Source: Rothia dentocariosa ATCC 17931
GTDB taxonomy: Bacteria > Actinomycetota > Actinomycetes > Actinomycetales > Micrococcaceae
Direction of reading: 5' to 3'
NCBI RefSeq assembly: GCF_000164695.2
Contig: NC_014643.1
Span: forward strand, 1,860,001 to 1,924,000
DNA length: 64,000 nucleotides
Within the stretch, counting starts at the first letter, position 1, and every line of letters starts with the position of its first letter. Below the pieces are notes generated by a model. It was not told the origin of the DNA. It was given only the letters and a program-made list of their open reading frames with translations, and did no database searches. Positions 37,429 through 46,613 of the stretch are shown here, piece by piece. Position numbers and translations under genes: made by a program.

Positions 37429-37790
37429 GGTGTTTTTCACCTGACATGGTTTATCGTGTTTGTTTTATCTCCCGGTCGCACGAAGAACCGCCACATCCGG
37501 GAATGGAAAGTATTTTCTTTGAACCACGTCTTTTTGTGTGTTCGCGTATGCTTCTTCTTCCGTGGGGAGCTCGCGAGGAAATATTTTTCTGTGGTCATGT
37601 ATTTTTTGCCTCACTTCACAAGGACTTTGCCGTTTCTTGACCTCACGTAACGACGGTTCGAAAGTGAGTGCCTCGGATATACATGAGGCAGTATAGCGTA
37701 GCGCGATACCGCACAGTATGCGGTATGTAGTTTCTACACTGTATGCATGATGAGAAAAACCCGATCCTCAATTCTGAGAGGATTTTCTGG
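37429..37790 (+). promoter_or_regulatory. Structured, partly T-rich leader upstream of rho
   Basis: These 362 bases hold no convincing gene. The stretch 37500-37640 is T-rich on the plus strand. Three stems follow: 37642-37646 with 37664-37668, 37669-37674 with 37685-37690, and a perfect 8-base stem 37706-37713 with 37719-37726. TACACT at 37735-37740 resembles a -10 box. Rho genes are often autoregulated through their leaders, so this may be an attenuator. Confidence 0.4.
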
Positions 37791-39908
37791 GTGTCCCTGA
37801 CTAAAAGGATAAATCGTTTGGCAAAGAACATTGTCGTGATCGAGGATAATGGCACCGGTTCCGGTGACGCTTTCTCCGAATTCAGCGGCTTGAAGGTCGC
37901 ACAGCTTCGTACTCTCGCTCAGCAGCTCGGTATTCGTGGATACCTGAAAATGAAGAAAGCTGAGCTTGTGGAAGCGTTAACCCTGCATCAGCGCGGCGGC
38001 ACCACCGAAGGTGCCGAGGCTGCCTCGACTCAAGAAAGCACAAAAACTTCTAAAAACACCCGCTCAAAGTCGCAAGATTCTCAAGCGCAGGATGAGACTC
38101 CGGCACAGAAGCGCGCGCGTAGTCGCAAGGCCGCTAAGGCAGCTTCTGAAGAAGCCGCTAAACCTGATGAGGCTTCCTCAACAAAGAAATCTTCCGAAGG
38201 AGCAGCATCTGGCGAGAGTACCGAGACCCCCGAGCGCGAGGAACGTACTACTCGCCGCACTCGAAATTCACGATCTCGGAAAGACCGTGAAGCTAAGAAC
38301 GGTCGCGGTCCCCAAGAGGGTAAGAATACGGATTTGCCTCCCTTAGATGTGAAAGCAGAACTGGCTTCTGAAAGCATCGGTTCGCGTTCTGCACAGCGTG
38401 ATCTTCCCGAGAATTCCGCCGATTTGAAAGCCACAACTTCGGACGGCTCTACTACCCTGGACTCCATTACGGCGGCTCTGGATATGACTTTCGGCTCTGA
38501 ACCTGAGAAGCCGACTAAACGTACCCGCACACGCGAGCGGAATAACCGTCGTAAGGGTGAAGAAGAGGCCGAAGAGCGCACTAGCCGCCGTAACAAGCGT
38601 GACCGTTCTGAGAAGAATGAGCGTTCCGAGAAAAACGATCAACGATTCGAAAAACAGAATCAAAATCGTGAGGAGCGCACTAGCCGCCGCAATAAGCGTG
38701 ACCGCTATGAAAAGAACGATCGTCGTAACCGTCGTGGGGATTCCGATGAGCCTCAGGTGAATGAGGATGACGTACTGGCACCGATTTCAGGTGTTCTCGA
38801 TATCCTCGATAATTACGCCTTTGTGCGCACCTCCGGCTATCTGCCCGGTCCGAACGATGTCTATGTATCCCTGGCTCAGGTTAAGCGTTACCACATGCGT
38901 AAGGGTGACCATATTCTGGGCGCTATTCGCGTGCCGCGCGAGGGAGAACAAAACTCGCGCCAGCGTTTCAACGCGCTTGTGAAAGTTGAAGCTATTAATG
39001 GGCAGCCTGTGGAAGAAGCTTCCAGCCGTCGTGAGTTCTCGAAACTTACCCCGCTGTATCCCAAGGAGCGACTGCGCCTAGAGACCACCCCGAAGAAACT
39101 GGGTACCCGTGTTGTTGATCTGGTATCTCCGATCGGTAAAGGTCAGCGCGGTCTGATCGTTTCGCCGCCAAAGGCCGGTAAAACCCTTATGCTGCAGTCG
39201 ATCGCGAACGCTATTACTGCCAACAACCCTGAGGTTTACCTCATGATGGTTTTGGTGGATGAACGCCCTGAAGAAGTAACCGACATGCAGCGCACGGTCT
39301 CCGGCGAGGTTATAGCTTCAACCTTCGACCGTCCTGCTGAGGATCACACCACCGTCGCTGAGTTGGCTATCGAACGTGCTAAACGCATGGTTGAGCTGGG
39401 CTACGATGTGGTTGTGCTGCTGGACTCCATGACTCGCTTGGGGCGTGCCTACAACCTGGCGGCTCCTGCCTCCGGACGTATTCTCTCCGGCGGTGTTGAT
39501 TCTGCCGCTCTGTACCCACCGAAGAAATTCTTCGGTGCCGCTCGTAACATCGAAGAAGGTGGCTCGCTTACTATTCTGGCGACGGCTCTGGTAGAGACCG
39601 GCTCGAAGATGGATGAAGTTATCTTCGAAGAGTTCAAGGGCACCGGTAATATGGAACTGCGTCTGTCACGTCAGCTCGCGGATAAGCGTATTTTCCCGGC
39701 GGTGGATATTAACGCCTCCGGCACACGCCGCGAAGAGAATCTGCTCTCTCCGGACGAAGTTAAGATTATGTGGGGTCTGCGCCGTGCTCTGGCCGGTATG
39801 GAACCCGAGCAGGCTCTAAATATTCTTACGAACCAGCTTCGGAAGACTGAGAGCAACGTTGAATTCTTGCTGACCGTTCAGAAGAATGGGCTGCGCCTTG
39901 TGGATTAG
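37791..39908 (+). CDS. rho: Transcription termination factor Rho
   Basis: Rho is a hexameric RNA helicase that ends transcription. The N-terminal Rho/SAP-like domain ([10 protein letters not shown]) is followed by an insertion of about 250 residues rich in Arg, Asp, Glu, Lys and Asn, a feature of high-GC actinobacterial Rho proteins, and then the RNA-binding OB-fold. The ATPase domain has Walker A P-P-K-A-G-K-T and the Q- and R-loops. The insertion includes two copies of [12 protein letters not shown]. Two starts have ribosome-binding sites: GTG 37791 (GAGAGGA) and TTG 37818 (AAAAGGA). The frame opens as far back as ATG 37743. Confidence 0.95.
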   Translation: MSLTKRINRLAKNIVVIEDNGTGSGDAFSEFSGLKVAQLRTLAQQLGIRGYLKMKKAELVEALTLHQRGGTTEGAEAASTQESTKTSKNTRSKSQDSQAQDETPAQKRARSRKAAKAASEEAAKPDEASSTKKSSEGAASGESTETPEREERTTRRTRNSRSRKDREAKNGRGPQEGKNTDLPPLDVKAELASESIGSRSAQRDLPENSADLKATTSDGSTTLDSITAALDMTFGSEPEKPTKRTRTRERNNRRKGEEEAEERTSRRNKRDRSEKNERSEKNDQRFEKQNQNREERTSRRNKRDRYEKNDRRNRRGDSDEPQVNEDDVLAPISGVLDILDNYAFVRTSGYLPGPNDVYVSLAQVKRYHMRKGDHILGAIRVPREGEQNSRQRFNALVKVEAINGQPVEEASSRREFSKLTPLYPKERLRLETTPKKLGTRVVDLVSPIGKGQRGLIVSPPKAGKTLMLQSIANAITANNPEVYLMMVLVDERPEEVTDMQRTVSGEVIASTFDRPAEDHTTVAELAIERAKRMVELGYDVVVLLDSMTRLGRAYNLAAPASGRILSGGVDSAALYPPKKFFGAARNIEEGGSLTILATALVETGSKMDEVIFEEFKGTGNMELRLSRQLADKRIFPAVDINASGTRREENLLSPDEVKIMWGLRRALAGMEPEQALNILTNQLRKTESNVEFLLTVQKNGLRLVD

Positions 39909-39950
39909 CATGGTAGCCGTCTCGTAGCGGTTATCGCACAGCATTGTTCG

Positions 39951-39984
39951 CCCCGTACCGCCCAAGAGATTGTGCGGTACGGGG
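39951..39984 (+). terminator. Hairpin after rho
   Basis: Perfect 11-base arms at 39951-39961 and 39974-39984 enclose a 12-base loop, 43 bases after the rho stop. No long T-tract follows. Confidence 0.6.
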
Positions 39985-40072
39985 TGTGCGGTGCCTAGAC
40001 CCTGTAATAATGAAGTGAAGATATACGCGAGTTCCGAAAAAACGGCGCGTATACCAAGGTAAGAGAGCAAAA

Positions 40073-41155
40073 ATGTTTGAGTCTATCCAGGTGCTCCTTG
40101 ACGAGCACACTGAGCTTCAGGAGCAGCTGGCTGACCCCGCCGTTCAGGCAAATCAGGGGAAGGCTCGCCGCGTGGGACGGCGTTATGCGGAACTCACCGG
40201 TATCGTGACCGCATATAACAAATACAAGTCCTTGGCGGATGACTTAGAAGCGGCGCGTGAAATGGCCTCAGAAGACCCTGATTTTGCGGCTGAGATTCCT
40301 ACTCTTGAGGCCGAGCTTGAAGAAGCCCAAGAGAGGCTACGCCGTCTTTTGATCCCTCGTGATCCTGATGATGGTCGCAACGTTATTCTTGAGGTCAAAG
40401 CGGGCGCGGGCGGCGACGAGGCGGCTCTCTTCGCGGGTGATCTTTTGCGTATGTATCTGCGTTATGCCGAGCATAAGGGCTGGAAGACCGAGGTTATTTC
40501 CTCCACCAGTACCGATGTGGGTGGGTACAAGGATGCCCAGATAGCAATCAAGGGAACCTCCAACGAACCTGCCGAAGGCGTATGGGCACACATGAAATAT
40601 GAAGGCGGCGTGCACCGAGTTCAGCGTGTTCCCGCGACTGAATCGCAGGGGCGCATTCACACGTCGGCTGCGGGCGTGCTTGTATTTCCTGAGGTTGATG
40701 AACCCGAAGAGATCGAGATCAGTCAGAACGACCTGAAGATTGATGTTTACCGTTCTTCCGGTCCCGGCGGACAGTCTGTGAATACAACCGACTCTGCCGT
40801 GCGTATTACTCACCTTCCTACGGGCATTGTTGTGGCTATGCAGAATGAGAAATCACAGCTGCAGAACCGCGAAGCTGCAATGCGCGTGCTGCGCGCCCGT
40901 TTGCTGGCGCATCAGCAGGAGCAGATCGACGCTGAGAACGCCGCGCATCGTGCCTCTCAGGTGCGTACGATGGACCGTTCGGAACGCATACGTACCTACA
41001 ACTTCCCCGAGAACCGTATTGCCGACCATCGTACCGGATACAAAGCATATAACTTAGACGCGGTTTTGGACGGCGACCTTGATCCAGTCGTGCAGTCTGC
41101 CATCGAAATGGATGAGGCTCACCGACTGGAACAGGTTGGCCAAGAGCAGGAATAA
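40073..41155 (+). CDS. prfA: Peptide chain release factor 1
   Basis: RF1 releases peptides at UAA and UAG codons. The 360-residue protein carries the methylated G-G-Q motif at residues 232-234, within [10 protein letters not shown], and the codon-recognition region containing P-A-T-E just upstream of it. The start ATG 40073 has a weak AAGAGAG site. In mycobacteria rpmE lies between rho and prfA; here the 164-base gap contains only the rho terminator. prmC, whose product methylates this GGQ glutamine, follows after 17 bases. Confidence 0.97.
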   Translation: MFESIQVLLDEHTELQEQLADPAVQANQGKARRVGRRYAELTGIVTAYNKYKSLADDLEAAREMASEDPDFAAEIPTLEAELEEAQERLRRLLIPRDPDDGRNVILEVKAGAGGDEAALFAGDLLRMYLRYAEHKGWKTEVISSTSTDVGGYKDAQIAIKGTSNEPAEGVWAHMKYEGGVHRVQRVPATESQGRIHTSAAGVLVFPEVDEPEEIEISQNDLKIDVYRSSGPGGQSVNTTDSAVRITHLPTGIVVAMQNEKSQLQNREAAMRVLRARLLAHQQEQIDAENAAHRASQVRTMDRSERIRTYNFPENRIADHRTGYKAYNLDAVLDGDLDPVVQSAIEMDEAHRLEQVGQEQE

Positions 41156-41172
41156 TCCGAGGCAACGCAGAA

Positions 41173-42114
41173 GTGACAGGATTACGGGTCACCCCAACAG
41201 CACACCGCGGCGAAGGGCTTGATGAAGCCTTGCGCCGCGGTGCTGACGTACTGCGTCACGCCGGGATAGAACAATATCGGGCAGATGCCGAACTTCTTGC
41301 CGCATATCTGTTAGGTACTGGCTCTCAAGGCATTCAGCGCGGTAGCTATGGGGAATCTTCAGTAACTCGTGCGGACGTGCAGCGGTTCGCCCTGATGGGG
41401 CGTAGGATTACGCCACAGGATTCAGTACGCTATACGGAACTGCTAGAGTGCAGAGCTCAGCGCGTTCCGTTGCAGCATATTACGGGGGTCGCACCTTTTT
41501 ATCACCTGGAGATAAAGGTAGGTCCGGGTGTTTTTATCCCTCGTCCTGAAACTGAGCTTCTAGTGGAGGAAGCTCTGCGGGTCTTGGCGACATACGAGTC
41601 TAACGCTCGCCCTCGCGTCGTGGATTTATGCACGGGATCCGGGGCAATCGCCGCAGCGGTTAAAGAAGAGAATCCTCAAGCAGAAGTTTTTGCGGTTGAA
41701 CTTTCCGAGCAGGCTCTCCTCTGGGCACGCAAGAATCTTGATCCTCAGAACGTACACCTTATTCCGGGCGATATTCGTACCTCGCTTGAAGATCTGCCCG
41801 GATACTTTGACTTGGTGCTTTCAAACCCTCCATATATTCCTCCCCACCGCAAACCCCAGGCTCTTGAAGTCGCCGAGTATGACCCGCAAATGGCGCTTTA
41901 TGGCGGGGGAGAAGACGGCATGGAAATTCCTCGGGAGGTGATCGCTCGGGCTCACTATCTTTTGCGTCCCGGCGGTTTCTTTATGATGGAGCACGATGAT
42001 TCACAAGAGACCCGAGTGACTGAGACATTGGCGGCACAGGGGTTTGTGAGCATATACTCAATCCGAGATTTGAACGGCAAACCCAGACACACCGCGGGAT
42101 ATAAACCCCGGTAG
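41173..42114 (+). CDS. prmC: Release factor glutamine methyltransferase
   Basis: PrmC (HemK) methylates the GGQ glutamine of release factors with S-adenosylmethionine. The 313-residue protein has a helical N-terminal domain, the SAM-binding V-D-L-C-T-G-S-G-A-I-A loop near residue 154, and the catalytic N-P-P-Y at 218-221. It starts with GTG at 41173. Its place directly after prfA matches its substrate. The N-terminal region is slightly extended relative to E. coli (277 residues). Confidence 0.95.
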   Translation: MTGLRVTPTAHRGEGLDEALRRGADVLRHAGIEQYRADAELLAAYLLGTGSQGIQRGSYGESSVTRADVQRFALMGRRITPQDSVRYTELLECRAQRVPLQHITGVAPFYHLEIKVGPGVFIPRPETELLVEEALRVLATYESNARPRVVDLCTGSGAIAAAVKEENPQAEVFAVELSEQALLWARKNLDPQNVHLIPGDIRTSLEDLPGYFDLVLSNPPYIPPHRKPQALEVAEYDPQMALYGGGEDGMEIPREVIARAHYLLRPGGFFMMEHDDSQETRVTETLAAQGFVSIYSIRDLNGKPRHTAGYKPR

Positions 42115-42206
42115 AGAGCGGTATATTCGGGCGTGGCCACTCGCTTATTGCGTAACCTTGTCACACCATCCACCGCCTCGTACCAAAACATGAGAGAATA
42201 AGGCAC

Positions 42207-43256
42207 GTGAACGCAAAGCTGTACCCAGTAACGACTGATACCGAGACCACGGAGGCCGTCGAAGCCGCTCGTGAGGCATTGAATGCCCACGAAACTATCG
42301 TGATTCCTACCGATACCGTCTACGGCATCGCCTGTGATGCTTTCTCGCATCAGGGCGTTTCGAAGCTTCTGGCTGATAAAGGCCGTTCCCGTACCATGCC
42401 TCCGCCTGTGCTGATATTCGACCTTGCAGCTCTTGCGGGCGTTGCTGACGAAATCCCAAACGATGTTTATGATTTGGGCAATAAGTTTTGGCCCGGAGCT
42501 CTAACGATTATTCTGTATTCCTATCCGTCGCTGACGTGGGATTTGGGCGAAACTCAAGGGACGGTTGCTGTACGTGTGCCCGACGATAAGTTTGCGCTCA
42601 AGCTTTTGACTGAGCACGGTCCATTGGCGGTGTCTTCGGCTAACAAGACAGGACAGCCTGCGGCAGCTAAGGCCGAAGAAGCGCTTAATCAGCTGGGTGA
42701 GGACGTCACGCTTGTTGTGGACGATGGTCCTCGTCCTGCACCGCAGGAAGACGGAAGCGTTGGCGATAGCAAACCGTCCACAATTCTGGACTGTACTTCG
42801 ACTCCTTATGTCGTGGTCCGTGAAGGGGCTATTACCGTTGAAGAGCTTCGTGAGGTTGTGCCTTCAATCGTAACCCGTAGTGAGCTTAATGCTCGTAACG
42901 AGGAGAAGGACAAGCAAGAAACTTCCACTCAAGAAGATACTGAGCAGAAACCTACCGGTCAGGAAGACCTTGATGAAGCATATGACCAGTGGGACGCAGA
43001 ACATGCCGGCAGCGGCAAAGAACCGGAGCGTGCAGCATCACCAGTAGCCGGTTCTATCGCAGACATGCTGTTGGGCGCCGTTAATACCGCCACCTCGCTT
43101 GCTGCCGATAAAAAGCCTGAGGTTGATCAAAAACGCTCGCGTGGTTACCGCAATAACACACCTCAGCCGGTCAAGACAGCGCAGGCTCCAGTTAAGCCGG
43201 TATCGACGGATGCCGCTCGCGCCCTTGTGCACGGCGAAGCGAAATCAGAATCTTAG
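42207..43256 (+). CDS. L-threonylcarbamoyladenylate synthase (TsaC/Sua5 family)
   Basis: It makes threonylcarbamoyl-AMP from threonine, bicarbonate and ATP for the t6A modification of tRNAs. The YrdC domain (about residues 12-215) has I-P-T-D-T-V-Y-G-I-A and the later S-S-A-N-K-T-G segment. A C-terminal extension of about 130 residues, Glu/Lys/Gln rich and then Ala/Pro rich, does not look like the Sua5 C-terminal domain and is probably disordered. It starts with GTG at 42207. It sits in the conserved prfA-prmC-tsaC-wecA block. Confidence 0.93.
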   Translation: MNAKLYPVTTDTETTEAVEAAREALNAHETIVIPTDTVYGIACDAFSHQGVSKLLADKGRSRTMPPPVLIFDLAALAGVADEIPNDVYDLGNKFWPGALTIILYSYPSLTWDLGETQGTVAVRVPDDKFALKLLTEHGPLAVSSANKTGQPAAAKAEEALNQLGEDVTLVVDDGPRPAPQEDGSVGDSKPSTILDCTSTPYVVVREGAITVEELREVVPSIVTRSELNARNEEKDKQETSTQEDTEQKPTGQEDLDEAYDQWDAEHAGSGKEPERAASPVAGSIADMLLGAVNTATSLAADKKPEVDQKRSRGYRNNTPQPVKTAQAPVKPVSTDAARALVHGEAKSES

Positions 43257-43295
43257 AGGGCAGATAACTCTCACAAGAAAATACTGCTATTCAAA

Positions 43296-43340
43296 AACGG
43301 TGAGGGAATCGAGATACTAACTCTCGAATCCCTCACCGTT
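43296..43340. terminator. Bidirectional terminator between tsaC and the epimerase gene
   Basis: Eighteen-base arms at 43296-43313 and 43323-43340 pair with one mismatch across a nine-base loop. A-rich and T-rich flanks lie on either side, suiting both convergent genes. Confidence 0.8.
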
Positions 43341-43375
43341 GCTTATTCTGTGTAGAAAAGTGTAAGGACCTGTAG

Positions 43376-44386
43376 CTAGGCGTTCTTAAATCGCTTATCT
43401 TTCTTTTTACCGAGTGCAGTATGGGCATTGCGCAGCACTTCACGCACTCGCGGCTCGGGTAGAAGACCGTTTTCACGAGCCCAGGAATCGTCGAGTTCTT
43501 GTCCAAACCACATGAGCTCGACTTTGCGAACGGAACCTTGGAACCTATCGTTCATCATTTCGGAGACCGTATACCCGGTCTTAACCGCCAGATTGCACAG
43601 CCATTCAGGCAGGTGCACGGGCTTGCGGCGACCGGCATCCGCCATGGTAGAGGCTACCGTCTCGCCTTCCCACGGCTGCAGCACAATAGAGGGCAGTTCA
43701 CCCTTAAAGGAGCCGACTTTAACCACAAATTCAGCCAGCGCATATGAGCTCGATACGGGGGATTTGCGGGTTCCTGCACCTGCTACAGAAGCTAACGGGG
43801 AAGAGGCTATTTTGGCGAAGACCTCGGTAGTGCGGCGCCCGCGCCCCTGCACGCTGGTGGCACGCAGGATGCACAGCTCAACAGGTTCAGAGGTTTCGCC
43901 ATGCGAGGCCTCGTGGAACGTATCCTGCAAGTCTAAAAGAGCTTCTTCACCCAAGGCTTTTGAAAAGGAGTATGCGCTAAAGGGAGCTGTGTATTCGCTC
44001 GCATCAAGAACAGATTTTGCGCCCTGAACTGCTGCCGAACTGAGGTGAATAACTCGGCGTACTCCGGTACGGTGTGCTGCTATAGCGATAACCGCCGGTA
44101 ACAGAGCATTAGCACCCACTAGCGCAGGTACGTCTTGCATATTGGGGGCAGCAAGACCTGCTGCGTTAACAACAACCTGAGCCCCGGCAAACGCATCCGC
44201 TAGGGAGTCGATGATGCCTTCAAGGAGCTGAGCTTCTTCGATAATAGTTCTTGAGTCGAGTGCTCGGGTTGCTAAACGGGGTGCCTCAATGGGATCTACG
44301 CTGATTCCTTCGGCATTTAGTCGTGCCACGATGGACGACCCCACGAAGCCACTTGCACCGATAACTTTCCATTTAGACTCGGACAC
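43376..44386 (-). CDS. NAD-dependent epimerase/dehydratase family protein
   Basis: The 336-residue protein starts with the nucleotide-binding G-A-S-G-F-V-G-S-S-I of extended short-chain dehydrogenases. Catalytic residues fit H-L-S-S-A-A-V-Q-G and the Y-S-F-S-K segment (Tyr-x-x-x-Lys). It is probably a sugar-nucleotide epimerase or reductase; the substrate cannot be told. It starts with GTG at 44386 with AAAGGTGA upstream. It is divergent to the glycosyltransferase gene and may belong with it in a surface-glycan set inserted between tsaC and wecA. Confidence 0.85.
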   Translation of the reverse strand: MSESKWKVIGASGFVGSSIVARLNAEGISVDPIEAPRLATRALDSRTIIEEAQLLEGIIDSLADAFAGAQVVVNAAGLAAPNMQDVPALVGANALLPAVIAIAAHRTGVRRVIHLSSAAVQGAKSVLDASEYTAPFSAYSFSKALGEEALLDLQDTFHEASHGETSEPVELCILRATSVQGRGRRTTEVFAKIASSPLASVAGAGTRKSPVSSSYALAEFVVKVGSFKGELPSIVLQPWEGETVASTMADAGRRKPVHLPEWLCNLAVKTGYTVSEMMNDRFQGSVRKVELMWFGQELDDSWARENGLLPEPRVREVLRNAHTALGKKKDKRFKNA

Positions 44387-44693
44387 GTCTTTTCACCTTT
44401 CTCACCCCAAACTGTTACGGAGTGTGTATTTCAACTTTCGCATATTCGGTGGTGTTTAAGAAACAGAAATAACGTTTTAGAGTAGTACTTCAGGGCAGAA
44501 GAGAGCTAAAGCATAGTCGTGGCACAGGAGCACGTGGCGGAGCTAACTTTTTGGTCTCTAGTCGAAACTGAAGCTGGAACGTAATGTTTAGCTATAGAGC
44601 TTTCGACGGGTAGAATAGCTATCTTGGGATGTCTCATATATCCGTGTGTTTATAGGTCCGCCTGAAAAGTGCGTGCTGGGGGAGGAAGCGTCG
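44387..44693. promoter_or_regulatory. Divergent intergenic region of the glycan genes
   Basis: These 307 bases separate the epimerase and glycosyltransferase starts. A TAGAAT hexamer at 44611-44616 could be the -10 box for the plus-strand gene. I see no gene or strong hairpin. Confidence 0.35.
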
Positions 44694-46613
44694 ATGCCTG
44701 ATGAGAGCGAAAACTCGGTGAGTGCGCCTGTCTGCGGTGTGGCACAGCTCGGTAGGCCGCGTGTTGTAGCGGTTGTTGTGACCTATAATCGTCAAGATTT
44801 ATTACCCATTACCCTTGCGGGTATCGCCGCAGGGCAGGTTGTGCCGGACGCTGTTGTCGTGGTTGATAACGCCTCTACCGACGGCACGGTCGAGTATCTA
44901 AAAAATCTAAGCTATTCGCTTCCGCTCGATATCATCACATTGTCTCAGAATATGGGAGGTGCGGGTGGATTCGCCGTTGGAATCGATCGAGCGTTAGCGC
45001 GCCACAATCCAGATCTTGTGTGGGTTATGGATGATGACACTGAACCAACCGAAAACACCCTGCATGAGTCTGTTCAAGCATGGGAATCATATTCGCCGGA
45101 CCGCAGCCGTCGTCCCGCCTTGATAGCTTCACGGGTTGTGTGGACCAATGGGGAAGACCATCCCATGAATACGATGCGCACTATGTTCGGTGCTGGCTCT
45201 GGGCGGCATCGTCGTGCACAAGCGGTGGGGGGTCGGCCTATACGCAGCGCCTCCTTTGTATCTTTGGTGATGGACGCTCAAGTTATTCGTCAGAATGGCG
45301 GCCTACCGATTGCGGATTTTTTTATCTGGAATGATGATTTTGAATTTTCGACCCGTCTTGCACATCATCGAGATGCCATTGCTGTACCCGCCTCGGTGGC
45401 TCGTCACCACACGAAAACTTTTGGGACGACGAATGCGAAGCCGGGCCCACGATTTTATAACGATGTTCGCAATAAAATGTGGGTTTTCACGCGATCCCGT
45501 ACTCTTAGCCCGCTTGAGAAGTTGTTATATGGCGGGTCGGTAGCAAGACTTTGGGCTTCGACGGTTCTGCGTACGGACGAAAAATCTATTTATTTGGGGT
45601 ATTTCCTGAGGGGCATCAAGGATGCGCTGCATGCCCCTCGCCTTAATCGTGATGTGCTTCGCGAAGTGTACGACCTTGAATTTCCGGGGCATTATGGCGC
45701 TCAAAAAAATCGTGGTTCCTTCGGCGCACCACATTCTCAGGCAGAGTTCTCTGTTCTGATGAGTGTTTACGCTCGGGAATCTGCTGATCATGTGGAGGCG
45801 GCTATTGCCTCGAACGCTCAGCATCAGACCCTTCGGCCTGCTGAACTGGTTTTGGTTCAGGATGGCCCGTTGCCTTCTGAAGTACGCGCGGTCGTTGACC
45901 GTTGGGTCGAACGTAGCAGGGCGGGGGAATGCGCTCCTATCGTCACAGTCAAACTGCCTCAGAACGTGGGTCTTGCCGCTGCACTCAACGAGGGGCTGAA
46001 TGCTTGTTCTTACGGCATCGTTGCCCGCGCGGACTCTGACGATATTTCGGAGCCAGACCGATTTGCAACCTTAATTCCGGCGCTTATCGAGAGCGACTGC
46101 GCGGTGATGGGCTCTGCCATGTACGAAGTTGATGCGCAGAATACCGCAGTAGAGGCTACCCGCCAGACGGTAACTGACGCATCTCGGTTGGCTGACATGA
46201 TGCCTTCGCGCAATCCCCTGTACCACCCAACGGTGGCTTTCTACAAAGACGTTGTTCAGCGTTTAGGCGGGTATGAATATGTACCCGGGGCCGAAGACTG
46301 GTGGCTGTGGTCGCGGGTTATCTCCGCCGGTTATAAGATTGGTAATGTGCCTGAGCCATTAGTCCGTTATCGTGTGGGTGCAGGTGCCTACACACGGCGG
46401 GGCGGACTTAACGCCTGGAAACAGGATTGGGCGATTCAACGTCGACTATATACCGGGCACGCGATCTCAAAGCTCGGGTGGATTAAGAATATGAGCGTTC
46501 GAACGGCGTACCGGTTTATTCCGGAGAGTACACGCCGTAAGGCATTTCGAGCGCTCACCGATATACGGCCTAGTAGGAACGTAGAGAATAGTTTGCAGGG
46601 GAAGGACGCATAA
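44694..46613 (+). CDS. Two-domain family 2 glycosyltransferase
   Basis: The 639-residue protein contains two GT-A type glycosyltransferase domains in tandem. The first (about residues 20-270) has V-V-V-T-Y-N-R and the M-D-D-D-T-E metal-binding motif, like galactofuranosyl or rhamnosyl transferases. The second (about 360-560) has F-S-V-L-M-S-V-Y and R-A-D-S-D-D. There is no membrane segment. Acceptors and donors cannot be told. ATG 44694 is chosen because GGAGG lies eight bases upstream; the frame starts at 44646. The next gene begins at the base after its stop. Confidence 0.9.
   Translation: MPDESENSVSAPVCGVAQLGRPRVVAVVVTYNRQDLLPITLAGIAAGQVVPDAVVVVDNASTDGTVEYLKNLSYSLPLDIITLSQNMGGAGGFAVGIDRALARHNPDLVWVMDDDTEPTENTLHESVQAWESYSPDRSRRPALIASRVVWTNGEDHPMNTMRTMFGAGSGRHRRAQAVGGRPIRSASFVSLVMDAQVIRQNGGLPIADFFIWNDDFEFSTRLAHHRDAIAVPASVARHHTKTFGTTNAKPGPRFYNDVRNKMWVFTRSRTLSPLEKLLYGGSVARLWASTVLRTDEKSIYLGYFLRGIKDALHAPRLNRDVLREVYDLEFPGHYGAQKNRGSFGAPHSQAEFSVLMSVYARESADHVEAAIASNAQHQTLRPAELVLVQDGPLPSEVRAVVDRWVERSRAGECAPIVTVKLPQNVGLAAALNEGLNACSYGIVARADSDDISEPDRFATLIPALIESDCAVMGSAMYEVDAQNTAVEATRQTVTDASRLADMMPSRNPLYHPTVAFYKDVVQRLGGYEYVPGAEDWWLWSRVISAGYKIGNVPEPLVRYRVGAGAYTRRGGLNAWKQDWAIQRRLYTGHAISKLGWIKNMSVRTAYRFIPESTRRKAFRALTDIRPSRNVENSLQGKDA

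Noticed and set aside
37446..37650. Short open frames in the rho leader as genes
   Set aside because: They lack ribosome-binding sites and have skewed Phe/Cys/His-rich composition; the DNA looks like an untranslated T-rich leader.
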